Assembly (NCBI GenBank): GCA_029990175.1
Contig: JARKIP010000035.1
Location: 38,268,001 to 38,332,000 of the forward strand
Length of the DNA stretch: 64,000 bases
Origin: Petunia secreta
Lineage: Eukaryota; Streptophyta; Magnoliopsida; Solanales; Solanaceae
Direction: 5' to 3'
In this document: positions 35,128 through 44,758 of the stretch, piece by piece
Layout of the letters: the number at the start of each line of letters is the position of its first letter
Numbering within the stretch: the stretch's first letter is position 1
Position numbers and translations under genes: made by a program
The notes under the pieces: generated by a model
What the model was told of the DNA's origin: nothing
The model's input: only the letters and a program-made list of their open reading frames with translations
Databases searched by the model: none

Positions 35128-35290
35128 AGGCGGACCGCCTACTCAACTAGGCCGGCCGCCTAGTTTTTGCTCACTCTCTGGATCTCACCAGGCGGACCGC
35201 CTCTGTGAGAGTCCCAATCCAGGCGGACCGCCTACTCCTTCAGCCTAGAGAAAATAGGCGGGGCGCCTAGTTAGAGTAGGCTGGGCACCT
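35128..35290 (+). repeat. AGGCGGACCGCCT palindrome cluster, G5 5' LTR
   Basis: Six copies in 163 bp, at 35128, 35149 (AGGCCGGCCGCCT), 35190, 35221, 35256 (AGGCGGGGCGCCT) and 35278 (AGGCTGGGCACCT). Outer arms are conserved while the centre varies. The same cluster is in the 3' LTR at 41919-42081. Confidence 0.9.
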
Positions 35291-35419
35291 ACTTTGTGAA
35301 GGGTTGCGGGATTCCTAGTTTATTTGCTATGTTTTGGACAACTATAGCCCTATGAGGCCTTTATGGTTTTAACCCACTTCGGGGGTATTTTTGAGCTTTC
35401 ATTACATGTAAGTGAAGTG

Positions 35420-35427
35420 TATAAATA
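35420..35427 (+). promoter_or_regulatory. TATA box of the G5 5' LTR
   Basis: TATAAATA about 130 bp downstream of the palindrome cluster, at the position expected for the U3/R boundary. The 3' LTR copy is at 42212-42219. Confidence 0.6.
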
Positions 35428-35745
35428 CTTCACAAACCTATTCAAACCTTAGTCTACCTTGAATTATATGAATGATGAAAAGAAACTATCTCTTGTTTGG
35501 AGAACCCTTTGTCTTGGTTGCTTGAATTCACTAGTGGAACCTAGTTGAGTCTTGAACCGAAAACCCGATCATTCTATTTGCGAGTCCCAAGTGTGACTCG
35601 AGGGTAGTTGCATAGTGTAGGTCCTCCTTGACACCGATACGAGGGTATTATGGAACGAGTTCTCCATAGTTACTTCGTAGGGAGTTCGAGTAGTCTCTCG
35701 CTCTTTATCTTTATTTCCGCGTTTCGTTTTTGATTCTTATCATCT

Positions 35746-35757
35746 TGGTATCAGAGC
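35746..35757 (+). promoter_or_regulatory. G5 primer-binding site
   Basis: TGGTATCAGAGC (initiator tRNA-Met) three bases after the LTR end. Confidence 0.9.
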
Positions 35758-36250
35758 AAGGCTCGGGTTTTGTTTCTACAAACCCCCGACCCTTGATTCT
35801 TCGTGCCTAGGTTGGTTTCTATCTTAGGTTCTTATTTGTTGTTGAAGAAAAAGAAGAAAACACAAAAAAAAAAAATAATAGAAAAAGGTTGAAAACACAA
35901 AAAAATTTGATCATAGAATCTTGGTTTGTTGGACCCATTGCTTGATTGATATTGGGGTTTGTTCCTTGTTGGAAACCCGTTCTTTTGGTACCCGGAGCAT
36001 CGAAGTTGAAGTAGAAACACAAGGATTGAAAATTTGAAACCCTTGAAGAATTTGAAAATTTGAAACCCTAGCTATGAACATGGTGGAATGTTGAACTTTG
36101 ATTGGGGTTTGATAAAATTGATTGGGGTTTGATCTCTGTGCTTGAAACAACATTGGGGTACCTTTGAATTGCTAAAACAACGTGTGGATTGATGAATTTT
36201 TGGGTGCAAAACCAAGAAAATCGTGTTTGAACTGTGCTGAAACTTGCAGT

Positions 36251-36402
36251 AGGCGGAGCGCCTAGGGAAACGGGCGGACCGCCTGAATTTTCCTTGCTCT
36301 CTGGACTTTACAGAGGCGGACCGCCTACTCAGAGTAGGCTGACCGCCTACTCCCCACTGCAGACACCAGGCGGACCACCTAGTCCAAACAGGTGGGGCGC
36401 CT
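36251..36402 (+). repeat. GC-rich palindrome cluster in the G5 leader
   Basis: A second, internal cluster of AGGCGGNSCGCCT variants (six in about 150 bp) lies about 430 bp upstream of the gag ATG. G3 (22652-22772) and G6 (44191-44331) carry clusters at the same leader position. Confidence 0.85.
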
Positions 36403-36831
36403 ACTTTTCTGAAAGTTGGAAATCGGGTAGTTTCTTCTAGGTTCGCTTGTTTTGTTGTTTGCATTGCTTCTAATTAGTATTATTAGAGTATAATCCTACT
36501 CGATTAGTACTAATTACTTCGAGCTACTAGGATCATCGTGCCTTAGAACGGAGACTAGAACTCAAAGAAGATCCGTAGTACCTTTTGACTCAAGTCCTCA
36601 CTCAAAGTGCTTAGCGTTCCAATCGAGTCCTATTAACTCCACTCACCCCGGAGTACATTTGGCTTTTGAGTCGAGTGATTAGGTTTAGGTTTACTATTCA
36701 ACTTTGTGAAGCTTTGAGTTCAAGCAAGAGTGAAATAGCCATCACCACCATACGAGTGATCCGAGTGAACACAAGTGAGGGAGCGAGTGAGGTGTTTTAA
36801 CTAACTCTTGTTTCTTTTCCTTGTAGGTACA

Positions 36832-39800
36832 ATGGCCAACGAAGGCCAAGATTTCATCAAGGAGGCCTTGGCTAGCCTTCTTGCCAAGATGGATGTTATG
36901 ACTCAAAGGATTGAGTCACTTGAAAAGGGTGCCTCAAGTACCCAAGGAGACCAAGGGACCCCGAGTGTCCCGATTGAAAAGGGGACCCCGAGTGTCCAAA
37001 TTGAGACCGGTGAAGGCTCGAGTAGCCCTACCTTTACCCCGGAGCAAGTTGTTGAATTGCTCAATCAACAACGGGTAAAGGAAGATCGAGAGAGAATTGA
37101 ACGAACGGGCATTCCCCGTATCTTGGATAATCCCCCAAGACACAACCCATTACCAAGACCCATCCGAAACGTGCAACCTCTTGAGCAAGTCGATGAAGCT
37201 CAAGAAGGGGAGGAAGTTGATTATGGTGACGATGTGTATGGTTTTGATGATCACTTTCAACCAAGACGTGGTATGAATTGGGGTCGTAATGTGGATCGAG
37301 GTAGGGGCCGAGGTCGAGGGCCACCTATGGGATATGTTGGAGGGAATGCGAGAAGGGAGTATGGTGTGAATGAAGACCACTATGGGGGCCAACCGGAGCC
37401 ATTCCGTGGGGGTCGTGACAACAACAACAATCTTAATAGTGTGAAGATTACTATTCCTCCTTTCAAAGGGAGTAGTGATCCGGTGGAGTACATTGATTGG
37501 AAGTTGTCCATGGAACGTATATTTGACACCAATGACATGCCCGAAGTGAAGAAGACTAAGTATGCTATCTCTACCTTTGAGTCCTTTGCTTCTACATGGT
37601 GGGAGTCGGTAAAGAGGAATAGAAGGAGGATGGGGATGGTTCTTAATCTTACTTGGGATGAGTTGATCCGTGTGATGGATGAAAAGTACTTGACTAACCA
37701 ATACCGAGTGGACCAACAAAAGCGTCTCTATGAATTGAAACAAGGTACCAAGTCGGTTGGGGAGTACTTCAATGAGTTTGAACAAGTCCGGATGACTCTA
37801 GACTTGGATGAGGAAGACAATGAGACGGCCATGATCCGTTTCAAAGGGGGCTTAAACAGAGACATAGCTTCACTTTTGAAGTTTCACAAGTACAATGATC
37901 ACTACAAGCTATTTGAGGATGCGGTTGAAGCCGAGAAGTGGCTCAAAGAGGAGAAATCCCTTCGTTACAAGAGTAATGCTATTACTCCATTGAACAAGCC
38001 AAAGGATTGGAAGTCTCCTACAACTAATGCCAAATTCCCAAGTGCAAGTGGTGCAAGTGCTAGCAAGGAAGTGAAAAAGCCTTTTGAAAGGTCGACACAA
38101 CCCGTGGGAGGTAACTCTAGAACTCAATTGAGTAATCCAATCTCTTCTTCTACTCAATGCTTTAAGTGTAAGGGATATGGTCATCTCTCTAAAGATTGCC
38201 CTACTCGGAAAACTATGGTTCTTGTTGGTGACTTGGTCTATGAGCAAGATAGTGAGCCCGAGGAGGAAGAGGGAGTAGAGGGTGATGAGGTTGAGGGAGA
38301 TGAAGGGGAGATTACTATGATCGAAGATGATGACGCCCATGCCTTCCTTGTTGTGAGGAGGAGTCTAGGGGCCATGTGTGTGGAGGATGTTGAGACCTTA
38401 CAATGAGAGAACCTTTTTCATTCCAAATGCCGAGTCATGGGTCTCATTTGCTCTATGATCATTGACTCGGGAAGTTGTGCTAATGTCATTAGCCAAACAC
38501 TAGTTACCCAATTGAAAATACCTACCTTGAAACACCCAAGTCCTTATAGGCTTCAATGGCTTAGTGAGTGTGGTGAGTTGAGGGTGGTTAAGCAATGTTT
38601 GATCAAGTTCAAGATTGGGAACTATGTGGATGAACACATGTTCGATGTCGTGCCTATGCAAGCATGCCACCTACTCTTTGGTAGGCCTTGGCAATTTGAT
38701 CGACGTGTGGTTCATAATGGTCATGCCAACACCTATACGGTGACGCATGAGGGGAAAAAGTTTGTGCTCCAACCTATGACTCCCAAACAAGTGAGCGATG
38801 ATTACAAACGGATGCGGGAGTTGAGAGAAGTGGCAAAGGCTATGTCGGTGGTTGAGACTAGCCCATTGTCAAAAAGCTTGGTGGCAATCCCACCAACTTC
38901 TACCGGTGGCATATGTGCCATGATGCAACCGGGCGAGGTCCTAAGAGGAAATGATGGCAACAAGCTTCTCATATGCCTAGTGCATAAAGGTATGGTTCTA
39001 AACTCTAATTGTGATTTTTCTTCTAACCCTTTGCCTAGTGTGTTTGAGAATGTTTTGAAGGATTTTGGTGACATGTTCCCGGATGGATTGCCTCCCTTGA
39101 GGGGCATTGAGCATCAAATAGACTTTGTCCCGGGATCCCAAATCCCGAACAAACCGGCCTATAGGAGCAACCCGGAAGATACAAGGGAGTTACAAAGGCA
39201 AGTTGATGAATTTCTCACTAAAGGCTTGGTGAGGGAGAGCTTGAGTCCTTGTGCCGTGCCCGTGATCCTTGTTCCCAAAAAGGACGGCACTTGGAGAATG
39301 TGTGTTGATTGTCGGGCCGTGAACAAAATAACGGTAACGTACCGTCATCCTATTCCCCGACTTGATGATATGTTAGATGAATTGAGCGGTTCATGTGTGT
39401 TTAGCAAAATTGACCTTAGGTCCGGCTACCATCAAATCCGGATGAAACCCGGTGATGAATGGAAAACCGCATTCAAGACCAAATTTGGTCTCTATGAATG
39501 GTTGGTGATGCCCTTTGGGCTCTCCAATGCACCTAGCAATTTCATGAGGCTAATGAACCATGTTCTAAAGCCATTCATCAACAAGTTTGTGGTCGTCTAT
39601 TTTGACGATATATTGATCTATAGCAAATCAATAGACGACCATGTTGAACACCTTAGGCTAGTGCTTGAAAAGTTGAGAGCCGAAAAGCTCTATGCTAATT
39701 TTAAAAAGTGTGCCTTTGGTGTTGAGAAGGTGGTCTTCCTTGGGTTTGTTGTGAGTGCCCAAGGAGTGGAGGTGGATGAGTCTAAGGTAGAGGCCATACG

Positions 39801-42039
39801 TGATTGGCCTACTCCTACTACCGTGACTCAAGTGAGGAGCTTTCATGGTCTCGCGAGCTTTTATAGGCGATTTGTGAAGGACTTTAGCTCCATTGCCGCT
39901 CCACTCACCGAATTGGTGAAGAAGGACCAACCGTTTATTTGGGGAAAGCCTCAAGAGAAGGCCTTCCTTGAGTTGAAAAGTAGGTTGAGTACCGCCCCTC
40001 TATTGCAATTGCCCGACTTCGGAAAGGCATTTGAGGTTGAATGTGATGCCTCGGGGGTGGGAATTGGTGGTGTTTTAATGCAAGAGAGCAAACCCATCGC
40101 CTACTTTAGTGAAAAGTTGAAAGGGGCCTCCTTGAATTATTCTACATATGACAAGGAGTTGTATGCCCTTGTGAGAGCCCTTGCCCATTGGCAACACTAT
40201 CTTTGGCCTCGTGAGTTTGTAATCAAGAGTGACCATGAGTCACTCAAGCATTTGAGAGGCCAAGAGAAGCTCAATAAGAGACATGCCAAGTGGGTTGAAT
40301 TCATTGAGTCTTTTCCCTATGTGATCTAATACAAGAAAGGGAAAGACAATGTTGTGGCGGATGCGCTTTCAAGAAAGTTTGCCTTAGCCACCACTCTCAC
40401 CTCTAAGCTCATGGGTTTTGAGAGCATTAAATTGATGTATGCTCATGACCCAAAGCTAAGGAGTGTCCATGACACTCTAGAGAAAGGGGAGAGAGTTGAC
40501 AAATACCAATGGGTTAATGGTTATATCTTCAAAAATGGTTGAGTGTGCATTCCGGAGTCCTCTTGGAGAGAGTTGCTTGTGCATGAAGCACATTGCGGGG
40601 GACTCATGGGACATTTTGGCACAAGGAAGACTTTGGCCATTCTTCAAGAACAATTCCATTGGCCAAAGATGAGGGTGCATGTGGAAAAGTTTTGCGCTAA
40701 TTTCCTTGAGTGCAAGCGAGCCAAATCTAAAGCCCACCCTCATGGGTTGTATACCCCTCTCCCCGTACCTACTAGTCCATGGTTGGATATCTCAATGGAT
40801 TTTGTGATGGGATTACCAAGGACTAGAGGGGGCCATGATAGCATTTATGTTGTTGTGGATAGGTTCTCCAAAATGGCTCATTTCATTCCATGCAAGAAAT
40901 GTGATGATGCACAACATGTGGCAACTTTGTTTATTGAAAATGTTTTGAAGTTGCATGGTGTGCCTCAAACCATAGTGAGTGATAGGGACACTAAGTACCT
41001 AAGTCATTTTTGGAGGTGTTTATGGGGTGCTTTAGGCACCAAGCTCTTGTTCTCCACGTCCCACCACCCCCAAACCGATGGGCAAACGGAAGTGGTAAAC
41101 CGAACCTTGGGCGCTCTTCTTAGAGCCATGACTCGAGGTAAGGCCGGGACTTGGATTGATCGTCTACCTCTTATGGAGTTTGCCTACAATCGCACATTGC
41201 ATAGCATGATAGGCATGACTCCATTCGAGTGTGTTTATGGATTTAACCCCTTGATTCCCCTTGATCTAACCCCTTTGCCAAGGGAAATGGTTGTTAATTT
41301 TGAAGGTAAAGCTAGAGCCAAGGCTTTGGTTGAACTCCACGCAAAGGCGAAGAAGAACTTGGAGGAAGCTTATGCTAAGGTTGCCGCCAAGAAGAACAAG
41401 GGACGCAAGAAGGTGGAACTCAAGAAGGGTGACTATGTGTGGGTGCACTTCCGGAAAGAAAGGTTTCCAAACCTTAGGAAAGGGAAGTTGGCACCCCGAG
41501 GAGATGGCCCATTCCAAGTGCTCTCGAAGATAAACAACAATGCTTATGTGGTCGACTTGCCAAGTGAGTATCAAGTTTCTAATACCTTCAATGTTAGTGA
41601 CTTGGTTCCTTTGAATGTAGGTAATGAAGAGGCTGTGCATAATGATGAAGAGGTCGTGGATGATGCTTCGATTTCGAGGACGAAATCTTCTCAAGAAAGG
41701 GAGGATGATAAGACCCAAACCCCCTCAAGACCCTTCACCCGGAGTCAAGCCAAGTTGATCCAAGATACCCATCTTCACTTGATATGGAAGAGTATGGAAG
41801 AAAGCCTCGGGAGTGACTTGAAGACTATACTTTGGTGTGCCATGGATGGAGGACCTTCTAGTACACTTGACGAGGCATCCGGAGCACTTTTGGAAGCAAC
41901 TCAAGAGGCCACAGCACCAGGCGGACCGCCTACTCAACTAGGCCGGCCGCCTAGTTTTTGCTCACTCTCTGGATCTCACCAGGCGGACCGCCTCTGTGAG
42001 AGTCCCAATCCAGGCGGACCGCCTACTCCTTCAGCCTAG
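36832..42039 (+). pseudogene. G5 gag-pol polyprotein, three in-frame stops, runs into the 3' LTR
   Basis: From ATG 36832: coiled Gag N-terminus, RGRGRGRGPP segment (about 37300), capsid (about 37450-37950), zinc knuckle CFKCKGYGHLSKDC (about 38159-38200), protease IIDSGSC (about 38457), RT with VVYFDDILIYS (about 39594), and RNase H ECDASGVGIGG (about 40038). Integrase has a His/Cys finger (about 40590-40710) and a DDE set including Glu at 41089-41091. Stops: TGA 38404-38406, TAA 40327-40329, TGA 40540-40542. Otherwise one frame throughout. After TRSQAK near the purine tract, 111 more codons are read inside the 3' LTR, ending at 42039. There is no canonical chromodomain, as in CRM elements. 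Confidence 0.9.
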
Positions 42040-42533
42040 AGAAAACAGGCTGGGCGCCTAGTTAGAGTAGGCTGGGCGCCTACTTTGTGAAGGGTTGCGG
42101 GATTCCTAGTTTATTTGCTATGTTTTGGACAACTATAGCCCTATGAGGCCTTTATGGTTTTAACCCACTTCGGGGGGTATTTTTGAGCTTTCATTACATG
42201 TAAGTGAAGTCTATAAATACTTCACAAACCTATTCAAACCTTAGTCTACCTTGAATTATATGAATGATGAAAAGAAACTATCTCTTGTTTGGAGAACCCT
42301 TTGTCTTGGTTGCTTGAATTCACTAGTGGAACCTAGTTGAGTCTTGAACCGAAAACCCGATCATTCTATTTGCGAGTCCCAAGTGTGACTCGAGGGTAGT
42401 TGCATAGTGTAGGTCCTCCTTGACACCGATACGAGGGTATTATGGAACGATTCTCCATAGTTACTTCGTAGGGAGTTCGAGTAGTGTCTCGCTCTTTATC
42501 TTTATTTCCGCGTTTCGTTTTTGATTCTTATCA
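41706..42533 (+). repeat. 3' LTR of G5
   Basis: 828 bp, preceded by the purine tract AAGAAAGGGAGGA. Same termini as the 5' LTR. Confidence 0.93.
41919..42081 (+). repeat. AGGCGGACCGCCT palindrome cluster, G5 3' LTR
   Basis: Copy of the 35128-35290 cluster with two or three changes, some within palindrome units. Part of it is read as GGPP-containing peptide by the extended pol frame. Confidence 0.9.
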
Positions 42534-43002
42534 CAGCTCTTCCAAGGTCCGTGATATGCTCGGGCCAAGTTGCTAGTCCAATTCGTTAGTGCAGCTCAAG
42601 GTTTCACTTTTGCATGACCGGGAGGTTCAGTATGTTCCTCTAAAATCACGCAACAATCTTCATCAGATAGGAACAACTTCTGCATGCTAGTCAGTAAATC
42701 CACATCAGCATCAACAACCTTTGATTTGTCCAGCTGCACTACAGAGGACTCCCCCTTGTGACCATCCAAGAAACTAGATGAGACAAAAATATGTAGCAGA
42801 GATTTGACAGATTTTTTTGTAGTGTTTGAAATCTAAGGATGCATCTTCCATACTCTCTTCATAACCCTCGAAGTATCCTATGCCAGATTTACCCTCATCA
42901 TGTCTCATCATGGTCCGAGTGGCCTCTGTCATGCCATCAAAATTCCTACCCAAACCTCTTCCCGGTTCGTAACCTTGCTTCAACATGATGCCCATCACCT
43001 AG
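42534..43002 (-). pseudogene. Tat-like protease-RT spacer with G-patch-like motif
   Basis: On the minus strand the frame 42998-42774 reads MLKQGYEPGRGLGRNFDG, the G-patch-like stretch found between protease and RT in Tat-lineage elements. The segment joins 34914 on one side of G5 and 50270 on the other side of G6. It begins with the right copy of the G5 target duplication, CAGCT (42534-42538), and ends with the left copy of the G6 duplication, CCTAG. Confidence 0.75.
42998..43002. repeat. Target-site duplication of G6, left copy
   Basis: CCTAG before the 5' LTR; the right copy at 50270-50274 is CCCAG, one mismatch. Confidence 0.7.
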
Positions 43003-43142
43003 TGATGCCGGGAAAACCACGAGACCCTTCACTCGGAGCCAAGCTAGGGAGATCCAAGGAGTACACCTACACTTGGTGAGGAAGGGAGTGATTGGAGGCC
43101 GTTCCGAGTGCTCAAAGTGCAAGGCGAGCAGCCCAGTAACCC

Positions 43143-43283
43143 AGGCGCTCCGCCTGAGGATCCAGGCGCTCCGCCTGAAGATGCCTAGGCCTGGGCGCTC
43201 CGCCCAAACTCTGGGCGCCCCGCCTAGGCCACCCCACTGTTTGTTTTCACGGGCGCTCTGCCCAAAGCTTAGGCGCTCCGCCC
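43143..43283 (+). repeat. AGGCGCTCCGCCT palindrome cluster, G6 5' LTR
   Basis: Six variants of (A/G)GGCGCTCCGCC(T/C) in 141 bp. Arms GGCG/CGCC are constant while the central bases and flanks vary. Same place in the LTR as the G1 and G5 clusters but a different palindrome. Confidence 0.9.
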
Positions 43284-43400
43284 GCAATGCTGAAGCACGT
43301 GATCCCTATCTATGTTAAGATTATTTTGACCCTACGTGGTCCTTTGTTCCTAAGCCTAAGTGTGGGCATATTAGACCTTTCATATGGTGTCTAAAACACC

Positions 43401-43408
43401 TATAAATA
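43401..43408 (+). promoter_or_regulatory. TATA box of the G6 5' LTR
   Basis: TATAAATA, with the 3' LTR equivalent at 49948-49955; likely core promoter. Confidence 0.6.
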
Positions 43409-43723
43409 GCTAGATTGCTTGTTATTTTCATTAGCTTACCTTTGATGAAAAACAAACACTTGTGTTGAAGAGTTGAACTCTTATTGAATGAAAAACCTTG
43501 AATTGGGACTTGTTCTTCCTCTAGCGGATCTAGATGAATTCCAATCCCCCCGACCATTCTACTTGCGTGCTCACATTAGCTCGAGGGTAGTTGCCTAGCG
43601 TAGGTGTTCTTGACCTCCTCTCGGGGTGTAACGGAACAAGTTCTCCGTTGCTACTTGAGATTTGTGATCGAGATATGTCTCGTTCCTATCTTTAACTTTC
43701 CGCGTTTGATTTCCTACATCATT

Positions 43724-43735
43724 TGGTATCAGAGC
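43724..43735 (+). promoter_or_regulatory. G6 primer-binding site
   Basis: TGGTATCAGAGC two bases after the LTR end. Confidence 0.9.
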
Positions 43736-44190
43736 AAGGTTCGGGTATCGTTTCTACGAACCCCGACCCTTCATTCTTCGTGCTTAGGTTAGTTTGTTTA
43801 GATTTCTTGTTGTTGAAGTTATTGCAAAAAGAAAATTACAAAAAAAATAGAAAAAATTCAAAAATTCAAAAATTGGTGTAACTTTTTGGTGTTTGTGATT
43901 CTTGAAGTGGGTGTTATAGATTCTTAATTCTTGTTGAAAACTTGACGGTTGGGTACGAAATTTGTTGGGATTGGATTGAAACCCATGTTGAAACCCAAAA
44001 CTTAAAAACTTTGAATCTTGATTGAACATTATTTGTTGGTTGTTTGGGTGTGAAATTGATTGGGGATTGTAGGTTGTATCAAGGAGAAACTTTGGGTACC
44101 TTGGATTTGGCCAAAACACCTTGGAATCGACCTAGAAATTGGATTGAAAACGAAGAACACGGAGTGGAAAAACCCAGGTGTTCTTCGTCC

Positions 44191-44331
44191 AGGCGCTCCG
44201 CCTAAAGTTTGGGCACCCCGCCTGGCTTGTTCTTGCCCCAGGCGCTCCGCCTAATTCCCAGGCGCCCCGCCTGCCCAACCCCACTGCACCAAATTTTGGG
44301 CGCTCCGCCCCATACCTTGGGCGCTCCGCCT
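44191..44331 (+). repeat. AGGCGCTCCGCCT palindrome cluster in the G6 leader
   Basis: Six variants of the same palindrome as in the G6 LTR are repeated inside the leader about 430 bp upstream of gag, mirroring the G5 arrangement. Confidence 0.88.
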
Positions 44332-44758
44332 AAATCGCTGAAGGGTTGTTTTTGGGTAGTTTCTTCTAGGTTTGCTTGTTCTTTGTTGCCTAATCTCTTA
44401 TTAGTGCCTATCTAAGTAATCTTTCTACTTAATTAGCACTAATCTTTCATTGCTTTTAGGTTGATTCGTGCATTAGTTGGAGAGTAGAATTCCAAGAAGA
44501 TTCCTAGACTCTTTTTGATTCAAGTCCTCACTTCAAAGTGCCTAGCTTTCATTGAGTCCTATTAACTCCACTCACCCCGGAGTGTGCTTGACTCGTGAAT
44601 AGTTTGGTTGAGTTGAGGAATTGCTACTCATCTATGTGAAGCTTTGGAACAACAAGTCGAGTGAAATACCCACCGTCACTAAGCGAGAGAGTCGACTGAT
44701 CTCAAGTAAGGGAGTGTGTGAGGTTGTTTTACTAACGTTTGTTACTTGTGTAGGTACA

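Larger units (their letters stand above)
34915..35742 (+). repeat. 5' LTR of G5
   Basis: 828 bp, beginning TGATAAG and ending CTTATCA, a 7-bp terminal inverted repeat. TATA box (TATAAATA) at 35420-35427. Confidence 0.93.
34915..42533 (+). mobile_element. Complete CRM-like chromovirus G5
   Basis: A 7619-bp element with two 828-bp LTRs, primer site, gag-pol, purine tract and a perfect 5-bp target duplication. It is inserted in the minus-strand Tat-like element. The LTRs differ at roughly ten positions, about 1%. Its polyprotein has three nonsense codons and no frameshift, making it the best-preserved CRM-like copy here. Confidence 0.93.
43003..43721 (+). repeat. 5' LTR of G6
   Basis: 719 bp, TGATGCC...CATCA. 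TATA box TATAAATA at 43401-43408. Its first part is nearly the same as the G1 LTR start. Confidence 0.9.

Noticed and set aside
35128..35290. Regularly spaced palindromes looking like a CRISPR array
   Set aside because: Units are only 13 bp, spacers vary from 8 to 40 bp, there is no cas gene, and the host is a plant.
38802..40743. Several 88-101 codon minus-strand frames across G5 pol
   Set aside because: Antisense shadows of the intact pol frame; they recur at the same place in G6.
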